From Idiomarina sp. (GTDB taxonomy: Bacteria; Pseudomonadota; Gammaproteobacteria; Enterobacterales; Alteromonadaceae): DNA of 64,000 nucleotides. The stretch covers positions 62,001 through 126,000 of the forward strand of contig JAIUMU010000001.1 of assembly GCA_022565355.1 (NCBI GenBank), written 5' to 3'. This document shows, piece after piece, positions 10,701 through 19,236 of the stretch. The notes beneath the pieces were generated by a model that searched no databases, was not told where the DNA came from, and saw only the letters and a list, made by a program, of their open reading frames with translations. Both the position numbers and the translations under genes were made by a program. Each line of letters begins with the position of its first letter. The stretch's first letter is position 1.

Positions 10701-11751
10701 CCCAAGAGTTGTTAATTACATCGGCACCATCGTAATAGGCATCTTCTAGAGCCTCAATTAACGCACTGGTAAAGCCCGAAGTACGGCCATCGGTACCTAA
10801 GAATAACGCTTTATACGCCATTACGTGGGCGCCTGGAGCTACCCCAGAGAAGCTGAGTGCCACTGAGTTAAAGGTAGTGTTAACAAGGTTACCTGCAGCA
10901 GTACCGGCTACGTGGCTACCATGACCATCAATATCGTATGGCGTGGAAACTTCTTGTGGGCTTAAGCCGGATAAGTTGGATGGCGGGTATGTGCGCGCGA
11001 TGATTAACTTATCGTTACAGAACGTTGGGTCTGTTGTTGCGCAGTAATCATCATCACGTAAATCGTTTGGCCGAGTGTGGCCGTTAGGCGCAAACATTGG
11101 GTGATCAGATAAGATACCACTATCAATAATGGCAATACGCACGCCTTCGCCCGCTACTTCGCGGCCTCCCGCCATATTCCAGGCGGCTTCGGAATTAATT
11201 AAACTGTTGGAAACATCCATTGCTGGATACACGCGTTCGTTCTTAAACACGCTTTTTACATTCGGTAAGGAAGCAATTTCTCGTAATGATTTGGCCGAAT
11301 TAGGAAGCTCGATGACTACGGCGTTCATTACCCCTTGGGCGCTGCTTACTACTTGGGCGCTAGGAATTGCTTGTTGTAGGTTACTTACAAAGGCAGCTTG
11401 CTCATTTTGCAGGAACTGGCGGTAATTTTGTGCTGCAGAAGAATTCACCACATCGCGAGTGCGCATATCGCCTGTTAACTTAGTGGCAGCATAGCCAGGA
11501 ATCCCACCTGCATAAGTAGCAACCGGCTCGTGCTGTAATTGCACGATATAATAGTTATCTTCAGCCATAGGCTGCTGGCCGCGGCGGCTAAACTTATCGA
11601 TTACCACACCGGATTGCGGTAACTGGGTAACGGCATCGTCTGCGATGCGAATAGGTTGCACATCGCTGGCATAAACACCCGCTGATACAATACCCAGCAC
11701 TGCGCCGGCAACTAAAGTTACGCGCAGGTTGGGAATGAAGTTATTTTTCAT
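7765..11751 (-). CDS. Secreted subtilisin-like S8 protease with PA, PKD-like and GlyGly-CTERM-like domains
   Basis: A large secreted protease of 1328 residues. In order: signal peptide (1-29); inhibitor_I9-type propeptide (about 60-175); S8 catalytic domain with Asp210 in AIIDSG, His277 in DGHGSHVAG, Asn383 in NAAGNSG and Ser596 in SGTSMASPHVAG. A protease-associated domain is inserted between Asn and Ser (about 415-545, DRGECTFETKANN). Beta-sandwich regions follow, then a cadherin/PKD-like pair near 1200-1290 (SSDPDGDPLSYNW). The tail has QGSFG, a hydrophobic helix and RRR, resembling the GlyGly-CTERM signal but with only one Gly before Ser and 13 extra residues after the Arg cluster. ATG 11751 has AGGA eight bases upstream; an upstream in-frame codon at 11823 has no support. 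It likely degrades environmental protein. It forms an operon with the lipoprotein gene and lies beside the rhombosortase gene. Confidence 0.9.
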   Translation of the reverse strand: MKNNFIPNLRVTLVAGAVLGIVSAGVYASDVQPIRIADDAVTQLPQSGVVIDKFSRRGQQPMAEDNYYIVQLQHEPVATYAGGIPGYAATKLTGDMRTRDVVNSSAAQNYRQFLQNEQAAFVSNLQQAIPSAQVVSSAQGVMNAVVIELPNSAKSLREIASLPNVKSVFKNERVYPAMDVSNSLINSEAAWNMAGGREVAGEGVRIAIIDSGILSDHPMFAPNGHTRPNDLRDDDYCATTDPTFCNDKLIIARTYPPSNLSGLSPQEVSTPYDIDGHGSHVAGTAAGNLVNTTFNSVALSFSGVAPGAHVMAYKALFLGTDGRTSGFTSALIEALEDAYYDGADVINNSWGGGAGNNPASSAYRPLMEALEDLGVMVVNAAGNSGPGERTIICPACIESGIAVANTQTGRTFGAPVTASGIDVIGLQGNGNFTIEQPISGPFAPLAELLEGNQLACESFESSTVFANHIIMVDRGECTFETKANNLEAAGAVGMILANNTAGTISMDMPNATLPSVSITEGDAETIADAWRQGDTATIDAAQQIITQENIDIMAASSSRGPNGDSSILKPEIAAPGTNILSAYPTNTTYGAISGTSMASPHVAGAAAVLRQLRPALDAKQMKSVLITSSNPAVRMENATDPATPFDMGAGRLDIEAALGTAIAFDKPSMAAANCAPVCSFSRTVTNLMAETTDWSVDFIPFDNNLDVSVSVNNVTLAGGESVTFDIDIDTTYALQGWQFGHLVFEDVSGNYARSLVPFAVHAVKSDNSDLVSTGVTSGAVVTGESVTIESRVNRQNMEGEIEITVELPENVALVANSIAVQEVNAERSSFSIAADQRSFTWVGEMFEGTANTSLNASSLPTVSGTSLSGMSIFEILENPPQTIDCSAVCDEQILNLGVSSVGAFHWDNVAYEQIQISPNGYLTPGSQTHAGSWVPQEMPDSTPPNNVLAPLWADFVVGGSYGGEIAFTAVDLSGDSWLVVEWNEVRVCEANDSAGNCIASDEQYSFAIWHNMDTEETFFNYIDIPSVMPSEHSVGFENITGTLGFNFTGTLSDGQVLKPVMSPADAFVELTYEGTAGLMGVAPALTAEGTPNTPVTIAFGDNFTATSHQGVNNVTVANAGVEYTAFAPVVVDAGDVLSASVVAQADAGTAAITDGELTFTPAAGRGGDFTFTYRIEDDAGRFTLPGDVTVSVVNSAPSAAASASESSVAAGRSVNLSAAGSSDPDGDPLSYNWTQTGGPTAEMSNVTSATASFIAPKSSSATTLTFQVTVSDGELSDTATVTVQLERYSSKKWYQGSFGALIILLGLPLVWVRRRNMRASEANHGGNL

Positions 11752-11969
11752 TATAATTGTCCTATTGTGATTTGTTCTACTTTCATTAGTAATTTCTCGT
11801 GCACTACAAGGTGCGGCAAACAACTAATGAAAACATCATATGAACTAGAGAATAGTGCTCACAAATACTATCTCAACGCAGTAGAATATCTAAGCGTCTC
11901 TGTATCTCAATATGTAACAGGATGTTAACAAGATCAATTGGCTTATCGTTATCCGAATAGGAAAAGTAC

Positions 11970-12902
11970 ATGCAATCTATACCTCACGTAGATATGACCG
12001 CGTATGCGGGCGATTTTGAAGAATTTGTAAAGACCATCGGTGAGGGTTACGAAGTTAACGGTTTCGTAGCTTTAACGAATCATGGCATCGATGATAAAAC
12101 CATTCATGAAGCGCTCGACGCCACACGTGATCTGTTTGCTTTACCAGAAGAGGTGAAGAAGCAATATCACAAGCCAGGTATTGGTGGAGCCCGCGGTTAT
12201 ACGCCTTTTGGCACTGAAATAGCCAAAGATGCCAAGCATGTAGATTTAAAAGAGTTTTGGCATGTTGGCAGGGAAGTTGCCGACAGCTCTGAATATCCGC
12301 AATTGATTCCGAACGTATGGCCAACAGAACAGCCTGCATTTAAAGAAACCACTACCAAGTTGTTTAATGCCCTTGATGAGCTAGGTAACCAAGTGCTGGA
12401 AGGTATTGCTGTGTACTTAGGCCAACCGCGTGATTACTTCCGCAGCCGAGTGAATAAGGGTAATTCCATTTTGCGCCCATTGCATTATCCACCTATCGTA
12501 GATAAAGGCACGCCTTCAGTACGCGCCGCAGCTCACGAAGATATTAATGTAATTACTTTATTAATTGGCTCGCGGGAACCTGGCTTAGAAGTGCTGAGTA
12601 AATCGGGCGATTGGATTCCGGTAACCATTCTGGAAGGCGCCATTATTTGTAACGTGGGCGATATGTTACAGCGCTTAACCAATGGTATGCTGCCTTCTAC
12701 CACGCATCGCGTGGTAAACCCGCCGGCACCGCACAATGAAGTATCGCGTTATTCGATTCCGTTTTTCTTGCACTTTAACCCAGATGTAGTGATTGAAGCG
12801 CTACCACAGTGTGTGAGTGAGGAAAACCCAGCTAAATTCCCACCTATTACTGCGGATGATTATTTAATGGAGCGGTTACGCGAAATCGGTTTGGTGAAAT
12901 AG
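11970..12902 (+). CDS. 2-oxoglutarate/Fe(II) dioxygenase, isopenicillin N synthase-like family
   Basis: A cytoplasmic oxygenase of 310 residues. The N-terminal DIOX_N domain includes VNGFVALTNHGID, and the C-terminal Fe(II)-2OG domain has the facial triad HED (about residue 188), a distal His in STTHRVVNP, and RYSIPF whose Arg binds 2-oxoglutarate. The HYPP and NVGDML segments are typical of the family. In bacteria these proteins have many substrates, so none can be assigned. AGGA lies seven bases before ATG 11970. The thioesterase-like gene begins one base after its stop codon, so the two are certainly co-transcribed, perhaps linking an oxidation with thioester hydrolysis. They are divergent from the S8 protease gene. 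Confidence 0.88.
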   Translation: MQSIPHVDMTAYAGDFEEFVKTIGEGYEVNGFVALTNHGIDDKTIHEALDATRDLFALPEEVKKQYHKPGIGGARGYTPFGTEIAKDAKHVDLKEFWHVGREVADSSEYPQLIPNVWPTEQPAFKETTTKLFNALDELGNQVLEGIAVYLGQPRDYFRSRVNKGNSILRPLHYPPIVDKGTPSVRAAAHEDINVITLLIGSREPGLEVLSKSGDWIPVTILEGAIICNVGDMLQRLTNGMLPSTTHRVVNPPAPHNEVSRYSIPFFLHFNPDVVIEALPQCVSEENPAKFPPITADDYLMERLREIGLVK

Positions 12903-12903
12903 C

Positions 12904-13476
12904 ATGAATTTACTGATCCGGTTATTTTGGATCTTACTCAACCGTCGAAAAGAACCCCAATGCGCAGCGTTTGATACGCTGCGTGTTTGTTCGCGGGTGT
13001 ATCCAAACGATCTTGATTTAAATATGCATGTAAATAATGGCCGCTACCTTACGTTTGCCGATTTAGGCCGGGTAGATTGGTTTTTTCGTAGCGGTGCCTG
13101 GGGTGTTGCGCGGAAAAAAGGCTTTATTCCGGTAATTGGCGATGTAAATGCCCGTTTTATTCGCCAGCTAAAAGCCTTCGATCGCTTTGCGGTAGAAACC
13201 CGGCTACTGGGTTGGGATGATAAGTGGGCGTTTCTAGAGCATAAAATCTTGGATAGCGAAAATCGAGTTACTGCATTGATTGTGGTGCGCGGTATGTTCT
13301 GGAGTAAAAAACATGGTGGTATGGCGCCTGTGGATTTGATCGCAGCCACGGGGCAGGGCCACCTAGAACCGCCAGCGCTACCCGAGTGGGTAGAAATGTG
13401 GCGGCAAACGCTTGATTCACTCTCTGCTGCTGCGCGCAAAGAACGTGAGCTTCAGCGTGATTTGAAAGATCGATAG
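12904..13476 (+). CDS. Hotdog-fold acyl-CoA thioesterase family protein
   Basis: A 190-residue protein of the 4-hydroxybenzoyl-CoA thioesterase/THEM6-like hotdog family. The key stretch is DLDLNMHVNNGRYLTFADLGR (given here as a region, residues about 37-57): the DxxxHxNNxRY pattern marks the acyl-CoA binding and catalytic helix. A hydrophobic, basic N-terminus (LLIRLFWILLNRR) may associate with the membrane, as in THEM6-like proteins. It starts one base after the stop of the oxygenase gene and is translated from the same transcript. Substrate is unknown; fatty acyl-CoA is the default inference. The C-terminal 40 residues are helical and charged. Confidence 0.8.
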   Translation: MNLLIRLFWILLNRRKEPQCAAFDTLRVCSRVYPNDLDLNMHVNNGRYLTFADLGRVDWFFRSGAWGVARKKGFIPVIGDVNARFIRQLKAFDRFAVETRLLGWDDKWAFLEHKILDSENRVTALIVVRGMFWSKKHGGMAPVDLIAATGQGHLEPPALPEWVEMWRQTLDSLSAAARKERELQRDLKDR

Positions 13477-13561
13477 CCATTACAAGTAACGTAGCGGTAC
13501 TTTCTTGTTAACCAAAGTAAGCCACCCATTCTAAGTACATTTCTACGCTAGAATAGCAGGC

Positions 13562-13590
13562 AAAAAAAAGCCCCAGAAAAGCTCTGGGGC
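13562..13590 (-). terminator. Intrinsic terminator downstream of fadE
   Basis: An 8-bp stem, GCCCCAGA (13570-13577) paired with TCTGGGGC (13583-13590), has a five-base loop. It is preceded on the plus strand by eight A residues (13562-13569), which form a U tract on the minus-strand transcript. It therefore terminates the fadE message, leaving a 3' untranslated region of about 190 bases. On the plus strand there is no U tract after it. Confidence 0.8.
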
Positions 13591-13670
13591 CTAATATTCA
13601 CTCTGAGTTGGGGGGCTGAGAACTTCAGCAATTCGACCATTACTCCCACAAAAAGCTTTGGTCGGCTCAA

Positions 13671-13730
13671 CAGTGAATCAGGGTTGCACGATTGATTGCG
13701 ATCGGCATATTCAATGTATCTGATTCACTG
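13671..13730 (-). repeat. Nested inverted repeat in the fadE 3' untranslated region
   Basis: The arms CAGTGAATCAG (13671-13681) and CTGATTCACTG (13720-13730) are a perfect 11-bp inverted repeat. Inside it, ATTGA/TCAAT and TGC/GCA can pair in register, giving one long irregular hairpin. It lies between the fadE stop codon and its terminator. It could be a stability element, a processed 3' UTR-derived small RNA, or a protein-binding dyad. Confidence 0.5.
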
Positions 13731-13762
13731 CTGTGTGCGAGTTGGTTTACTGAATTTTTACG

Positions 13763-16198
13763 TTAGCTGTTATCGCGGCCCCATTGATGGGCAGCTGGGC
13801 CAGCCAATAAATCTTCTGGCGCAAAATCATCTACATTAATTACCCGTAAACGACCTTCTTCAGCACGTTTGAACAATGCAACTTCTTCATCGTTCAACAC
13901 GCCTAGTTCTTTTCCGCGTAAGCCAATTTCATGTAAGCGTGTGAATGATAACCGCTCACCAGCTGCTTTTTGCACTTTATCATGCAGTGGTTCCACGGCG
14001 ATGATATCGCGCAGCACCGCTTCAACATAACCAAACGGGCCTTTCTCTGATAGGAACTGGCCTTCGCCTAAACGCGTACGAGCTGCGTTTGGTTCCATAA
14101 GAATCCGCGAGATTTGATGACCAAGCTTATCGCTAGGGGCTTTAACGATGCGGCCAAACGGATACATCATTACTTTTAATGCTGAACCGATTGCGCCAAA
14201 GTTCTCTAAGAACTCAAGCTGGCTCTCTTGCAACTTACGCAAGCTATCTTGCATTGCCCAATGCATTAATGGCAAATCTTCTGCTGGGCGGCCATCATCT
14301 TCAAAGCGCTTCAAAATTGCCGAACCAATGAATAAGTAGCTGAGCATATCGCCTAAACGCGCTGATAAGCGTTCACGGCGCTTCAATTCACCACCAAGCA
14401 CACCCATGGCCACGTCAGACATTAACGCGAGGTTAGAGCTGAAGCGGGTCATCATGCGGTAGTATTGCGCAGTGCTATCGTTTGCTGGCGCTGAAGTAAA
14501 GCGCGCGCCGCCAACACCAAACCACAGTGAGCGAATAAAGTTGCTGAATACGAAGCCGATATGGCCAAACAAGGCTTTATCGAAGCGATCTAGGCCTTCT
14601 TTACCTTTCAGTGCCGCAGCTTCCATTTCTTCGAGTACAAACGGATGACAACGAATAGCACCCTGGCCGTAAATCATTAAGCTACGGGTAAGGATGTTGG
14701 CACCTTCAACGGTAATGGCTACTGGCGTGCCTTGATAGCCACGGCCAAGATAGTTGTTCGGGCCTAAACAGATACCCTTACCACCATGAATATCCATGGC
14801 ATCATTCATTACTTGGCGCAGCTTCTCGGTCATGTGGTACTTCGAAATCGCAGAAATAACCGAAGGCTTTTCACCGATATCGAGGCCCGTAGTAGAGAAT
14901 TTCGTTACTGCATCCATTAAGTAAGCGTTACCACCAATGCGCGCCATGGCTTCTTCAACGCCTTCCATTTTACCAATCGGTAATTTGAACTGACGGCGAA
15001 TGCGCGAGTAAGCACCCGTAACCAAGGCAAGTGATTTCGCACCACCGGCACTGTTAGAAGGTAAGGTGATTACCCGGCCAACAGATAAACATTCCATAAG
15101 CATACGCCAGCCTTTACCAGCCATTGCTTGACCACCAATTACGAAGCTCATAGGAATGAACACATCGGTGCCGCGAATTGGGCCGTTATGGAAAGGTACG
15201 TTCAATGGTAAGTGACGACGGCCAATTTCCATACCTTCAATATCACGTGGCAACAAGGCACAGGTGATACCGATATCTTCTTGATCGCCAATTAACCCTT
15301 CAGGGTCATACATTTTAAAGGCTAAGCCTACAACCGTAGCGATTGGCGCTAAGGTAATGTAACGCTTGTTGAAGTTTAGGCGAATACCCAATACTTCTTC
15401 ACCTTCCCACTGGCCTTTACACACAATGCCAGTATCTGGAATAGCGCCGGCATCAGAGCCTGCTTCTGGGCTGGTAAGCGCGAAACATGGGATATCTTCA
15501 CCGGTAGCAAGGCGCGGTAAGTAATAATCTTGCTGCTCTTTAGTACCATAATGTTGCAGCAATTCACCTGGGCCTAACGAGTTAGGAACACCCACGGTAC
15601 TTGCCAAAATAGTAGAGTGGCCAGAAAGCTTTTGCAGCACGCGCGATTGCGCATAAGCTGAAAACTCTAATCCGCCATATTCTTTCTTGATGATCATGGC
15701 GAAGAATTTGTTGTCTTTTAAATACTGCCATACGTGCTCTGGCATATCGGCCAGCTCATGGGTGGCATACCAATCATCAAGGAGGGCACATACTTCATCA
15801 CAGGGGCCATCAATAAAGGCCTGCTCTTCAGCTGTAAGCTTTGAGGCTGGAATAGCGTGTAACTTTTTCCAGTTTGGCTTGCCACGGAAAATTTCGCCAT
15901 CCCACCATACGGTGCCAGCTTCTAAAGCTTCGCGCTCAGTTTGCGACATTTCCGGCATAATCTTGCGATACACGCTAAGAATACGTTTTGCCAGGATGTT
16001 TTTGCGAATAAAGCCAAGGTTGAATGGAACTAGAATAACCGCAGCAATAATCCACGGTACGTATGCGAATAAGCCGAAAAGTGAGCCGATTGCTAACATT
16101 ACGATTGTGCCTAACGTAAAAGCACGTAATGATGCCCCACGATACAGTATGGCGCCTAATACGATTAGGGTAGCGATACACCAAATAACCACACTCAT
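13763..16198 (-). CDS. fadE: Acyl-CoA dehydrogenase FadE
   Basis: The flavoprotein for the first step of fatty-acid beta-oxidation, forming trans-2-enoyl-CoA; 811 residues, close to E. coli FadE (814). Two or three N-terminal membrane segments (residues 1-75) precede the dehydrogenase domains. Visible core blocks are KKEYGGLEFSAYA, CFALTSPEAGSDAGAI, FNKRYITLAPIA and IHGGKGICLGP. The C-terminal 250 residues match the DUF1974 extension of FadE enzymes. The ATG at 16198 has AGGAG upstream; an earlier in-frame ATG at 16267 would run through the regulatory site. A FadR-type operator overlaps the leader, consistent with fatty-acid-responsive repression. It is a monocistronic unit ended by the terminator at 13562-13590. 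Confidence 0.95.
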   Translation of the reverse strand: MSVVIWCIATLIVLGAILYRGASLRAFTLGTIVMLAIGSLFGLFAYVPWIIAAVILVPFNLGFIRKNILAKRILSVYRKIMPEMSQTEREALEAGTVWWDGEIFRGKPNWKKLHAIPASKLTAEEQAFIDGPCDEVCALLDDWYATHELADMPEHVWQYLKDNKFFAMIIKKEYGGLEFSAYAQSRVLQKLSGHSTILASTVGVPNSLGPGELLQHYGTKEQQDYYLPRLATGEDIPCFALTSPEAGSDAGAIPDTGIVCKGQWEGEEVLGIRLNFNKRYITLAPIATVVGLAFKMYDPEGLIGDQEDIGITCALLPRDIEGMEIGRRHLPLNVPFHNGPIRGTDVFIPMSFVIGGQAMAGKGWRMLMECLSVGRVITLPSNSAGGAKSLALVTGAYSRIRRQFKLPIGKMEGVEEAMARIGGNAYLMDAVTKFSTTGLDIGEKPSVISAISKYHMTEKLRQVMNDAMDIHGGKGICLGPNNYLGRGYQGTPVAITVEGANILTRSLMIYGQGAIRCHPFVLEEMEAAALKGKEGLDRFDKALFGHIGFVFSNFIRSLWFGVGGARFTSAPANDSTAQYYRMMTRFSSNLALMSDVAMGVLGGELKRRERLSARLGDMLSYLFIGSAILKRFEDDGRPAEDLPLMHWAMQDSLRKLQESQLEFLENFGAIGSALKVMMYPFGRIVKAPSDKLGHQISRILMEPNAARTRLGEGQFLSEKGPFGYVEAVLRDIIAVEPLHDKVQKAAGERLSFTRLHEIGLRGKELGVLNDEEVALFKRAEEGRLRVINVDDFAPEDLLAGPAAHQWGRDNS

Positions 16199-16213
16199 TT
16201 GTTTCTCCTGAGG

Positions 16214-16232
16214 TTTGAGGTCAGACCAGTAA
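16214..16232 (-). promoter_or_regulatory. FadR-like operator upstream of fadE
   Basis: Read on the minus strand, TTACTGGTCTGACCTCAAA contains the CTGGTCNGACC core of the gammaproteobacterial FadR site. It lies 16 bases before the fadE start codon, just upstream of the ribosome binding site, where bound FadR would block initiation or early elongation. A plausible promoter (TTGCAA, 17 bases, TAGTTT) lies immediately upstream of it. Confidence 0.7.
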
Positions 16233-16500
16233 CCTGCAAAACTAGAGCAAAACGCCTTTATTTGCAAGCTTTGAATAACATCGTGCTGGTGAATTTTTGC
16301 AGCGGCTCGGTTGTTGTAGATTGTTTATTACGGGTGAACCGCAAGCATATGGAACTTGAAAGCTTTTGCTAGGTCTGTAGTGTATACGCAAGTTTATCAG
16401 TGGTGGTTTATTTAGGTTCTCGTTAAGATTAATGCAAAGCTTGTAGCGCTACGCGTTAATTGAACTAAGGTAAATAGCCTAACTAACGCTGAGTAGGAGG
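16233..16500. other. Intergenic stretch between divergent fadE and the DUF3108 gene
   Basis: This stretch must hold the two divergent promoters. Apart from the possible fadE -35/-10 pair next to the FadR-like site, I see no hairpin, repeat or open reading frame with a ribosome binding site in it. Confidence 0.5.
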
Positions 16501-16528
16501 ATGTGTGCAACTATATAAAGGAATAACC

Positions 16529-17350
16529 ATGCTGAAGTTACCGTTATTCGCGGTGTTCATGGCTGCCTTCGCAAACTCGGCGCTGGCAAACACAACAGTA
16601 GAACCCACAAACGCAGGTACGCAAAGCGTAAAAGCTACGAGTGTGGAAATTAAGAACACGGAAATTGAGAACATAGAAACCACGCGCGCAGTACAAATGG
16701 CGAATATCATTACGCAACCGTATGCCGCGAGCTATGAATTGTTGCGCCGCGGCCGCCGCCATGGCACCGCTTCGCGTGTATTAACCGATTTGGGTGATGG
16801 CGAATGGCATTATGAAACCAGTTCGCGGGCATCATTGTTGTTTCTATCGGATCGCCGCCACAACGAAAGCACCTTTTTAATTAACAATGATCGGGTGCAG
16901 CCCCTTACTTACGTGTACGAGCGCAGAGGCACCGGCTCTAACCGCGATTATGCTGTGCGTTTTGATCACACAGCGAAAGAATTATTAGAAATGAATGGTA
17001 GCCCAGTTACTGCAGAGTGGGGTGATGATTTATTAGATGCCAATGCAGTGCTGCACCAGTTGCAGATAGATTTGGCTATTGGTGAGTTAGAAGAATTTGA
17101 TTATCACTTAATAGATGAAGACGGCCGCAATATTCATTATGAATTTGCCATTACCGCCCGTGAGAGCATGCGCGTGGGTGGGCAAAGCCGCAACGTAATT
17201 AAGGTGGAGCGTGTGCGTGATCATGATCGCCGGCAAACCTACTTTTGGTTTGCACCAAGCTTGAACTTCACGCTCGTAGCCATGCAGCAAATTGAGGGTG
17301 GCAAAGAACAGCTAAAGCTTGAGTTAACGGAATTAACCTTCGGCAACTAG
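16529..17350 (+). CDS. DUF3108 domain-containing exported protein
   Basis: A periplasmic protein of 273 residues with a signal peptide ending at FANSALA. A low-conservation linker (about 22-65) rich in Thr, Glu and Asn leads into the DUF3108 domain, recognisable from YAASYELLRRGRRHGTASR at its start and QTYFWFAPSLNFTLVAMQQ near its end. DUF3108 proteins are thought to be beta-barrel-like periplasmic proteins of unknown role. In many gammaproteobacteria the gene lies next to purN, as here (convergent, 13 bases apart). The ATG at 16529 has AAGGA six bases before it. A GTG at 16505 has an even stronger AGGAGG and would add eight residues, so the start is not fully settled. Confidence 0.82.
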   Translation: MLKLPLFAVFMAAFANSALANTTVEPTNAGTQSVKATSVEIKNTEIENIETTRAVQMANIITQPYAASYELLRRGRRHGTASRVLTDLGDGEWHYETSSRASLLFLSDRRHNESTFLINNDRVQPLTYVYERRGTGSNRDYAVRFDHTAKELLEMNGSPVTAEWGDDLLDANAVLHQLQIDLAIGELEEFDYHLIDEDGRNIHYEFAITARESMRVGGQSRNVIKVERVRDHDRRQTYFWFAPSLNFTLVAMQQIEGGKEQLKLELTELTFGN

Positions 17351-17363
17351 CTGTTCGTTTAGC

Positions 17364-18053
17364 TTAATCGTCGGCCGCATAACCATGTTCGCCGAGCAAT
17401 TCGCCATCCAACTCGGCGCCTTGCTCGGTTAAACGCAAGCGATCGGCGCAGAACCAACGAATTACCAGCGGGTAAATACGGTATTCTTGCTCGTGTACCC
17501 GCTCTTGCAAATCTTCCGCAGTATCTTCTGGGAAAATCGGTATCTTCGATTGCAGAATTACCGGCCCGCCATCGAGCTCTTCCGTTACAAAATGCACGCT
17601 CACACCATGTTCGGTATCACCTGCATCAAGCGCGCGTTGGTGGGTATGCATACCTTTGTATTTCGGCAGTAACGAAGGATGGATATTCATAATCCGATCG
17701 GCAAAAGCACTTACGAAAACTGGTGTAAGTACTCGCATAAAGCCTGCCAACACAATTAAATCGGGTTGATAGCTTGATACTAACTCCACCAAAGCCGCAT
17801 CATAATCTTCCCGGCTAGTAAAATCGGTGTGTGCTAAAGCGGCGGTATGTATGCCCATGGCTGCAGCTTTTGCTAAGCCTTTGGCATCGGCACGATTGGC
17901 AACCACTGCTACCACATCGGCATGAATACCTTGGCCTGGATTCACTAAGCGACAATGCTCAGCAATATTCACCATGTTGGTGCCAGAGCCAGAAATCAGA
18001 ACTACGATGCGTTTACGCGCGCTGCCGTTTGCTACCATGGCCGCTGCACTCAT
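17364..18053 (-). CDS. purN: Phosphoribosylglycinamide formyltransferase
   Basis: A 229-residue cytoplasmic enzyme of purine synthesis that transfers a formyl group from 10-formyl-THF to GAR. Diagnostic segments are [11 protein letters not shown] near the N-terminus, LAGFMRVL, the catalytic [12 protein letters not shown] with His, and [17 protein letters not shown] with the catalytic Asp. Its ATG overlaps the purM TGA (ATGA), the usual coupled purMN operon. A second ATG at 18038 would remove a poorly conserved five-residue lead. I saw no PurR box upstream of the operon. Confidence 0.95.
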   Translation of the reverse strand: MSAAAMVANGSARKRIVVLISGSGTNMVNIAEHCRLVNPGQGIHADVVAVVANRADAKGLAKAAAMGIHTAALAHTDFTSREDYDAALVELVSSYQPDLIVLAGFMRVLTPVFVSAFADRIMNIHPSLLPKYKGMHTHQRALDAGDTEHGVSVHFVTEELDGGPVILQSKIPIFPEDTAEDLQERVHEQEYRIYPLVIRWFCADRLRLTEQGAELDGELLGEHGYAADD

Positions 18054-19093
18054 TCGCTAAACTCAACTTGTTCTTCGTTGCCGTTGCGCTCAGCAACCGT
18101 GCCGATAACCCAAGCATCTTCGCCAAGCTCATTGAGTAAGTTAACCGCTTTTTCTGCTGCTTCAGCAGGAACCGCGATTACCAAGCCAACGCCACAATTA
18201 AAGGTGCGGAACATTTCATGGCGTTCAATATTGCCTTGCTCTTGTAGCCAGCTGAAAATCACCGGCCATTGCCAGCTATCACGCTGTACTAAAGCTTTGC
18301 AGTGCTCAGGCAATACCCGTGGAATATTCTCTTGGAAACCACCACCCGTAATGTGCGAAATTGCATGCACATCAACTTGTTTAATGAGCTCAAGGGTAGA
18401 TTTCACATAAATGCGGGTAGGCTCAAGTAAATGATCGGCCAGCGGTTTACCGTGGAAATCGGCACTTAAATCGGCGCCACTTACTTCAATTACTTTACGA
18501 ATTAACGAATAGCCATTGGAGTGTGGGCCACTTGAAGCCACAGCGATTAACGCATCGCCGGCAGCAACTTTGCTGCCATCAATAATATGATCTTTTTCAA
18601 CAACGCCTACGCAGAAGCCAGCTAGATCGAAATCAGCGCCTTCATACATGCCCGGCATTTCAGCTGTTTCGCCACCAATCAATGCACAGCCTGCTTGTAC
18701 GCAGCCCTCACCAATCCCGGTTACTACATCGGCAGCTACATCAACATCAAGCTTACCGGTTGCGTAGTAATCTAAGAAAAATAGTGGTTCGGCGCCTTGC
18801 ACGATAAGATCATTCACGCACATGGCTACTAAATCGATGCCCACGGTATCGTGCTTTTGCAAATCAATTGCCAAGCGTAATTTGGTACCAACACCATCGG
18901 TGCCAGCAACAAGAACCGGCTTTTTATAGCCCTCTGGAATTTCGCAAAGTGCACCAAAGCCACCAATGCTGCCCATTACTTCAGGGCGCGTGGTACGGCG
19001 GGTAACGTGCTTGATTCGTTGAACTAGAGCGTTACCAGCATCGATATCAACGCCAGCGTCTTTATAGCTTAGGGATGGTTTCTGTTCGTTCAC
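18050..19093 (-). CDS. purM: Phosphoribosylformylglycinamidine cyclo-ligase
   Basis: AIR synthetase of 347 residues, which closes the imidazole ring in purine synthesis using ATP. Visible family features are [13 protein letters not shown] at the start, [51 protein letters not shown] and [14 protein letters not shown]. Translation starts at a GTG with AGAGGA six bases upstream. First gene of the purMN operon, divergent from the GNAT/C39 gene across a 143-base gap that must carry its promoter. Confidence 0.97.
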   Translation of the reverse strand: MNEQKPSLSYKDAGVDIDAGNALVQRIKHVTRRTTRPEVMGSIGGFGALCEIPEGYKKPVLVAGTDGVGTKLRLAIDLQKHDTVGIDLVAMCVNDLIVQGAEPLFFLDYYATGKLDVDVAADVVTGIGEGCVQAGCALIGGETAEMPGMYEGADFDLAGFCVGVVEKDHIIDGSKVAAGDALIAVASSGPHSNGYSLIRKVIEVSGADLSADFHGKPLADHLLEPTRIYVKSTLELIKQVDVHAISHITGGGFQENIPRVLPEHCKALVQRDSWQWPVIFSWLQEQGNIERHEMFRTFNCGVGLVIAVPAEAAEKAVNLLNELGEDAWVIGTVAERNGNEEQVEFSE

Positions 19094-19236
19094 AGCGGGT
19101 CCTCTTGCGGCCAGTGCGGGGCCTGTGTGCCATTAGATGGGTGAGCATTTTAACAGCACTAGCGCCTTCCTTGAATGATTATTAGAAATTTTTTCTGCGG
19201 GCACTTGTTTGGCACCGGAAATAGGCGTTCAATGCT

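Noticed and set aside
7688..11425. Several open frames of 80-175 codons opposite the S8 protease gene
   Set aside because: They reflect codon bias of the protease on the other strand; low-complexity products and no start signals.
19094..19236. PurR box upstream of purMN
   Set aside because: No stretch close to the ACGCAAACGTTTNCNT dyad was seen.
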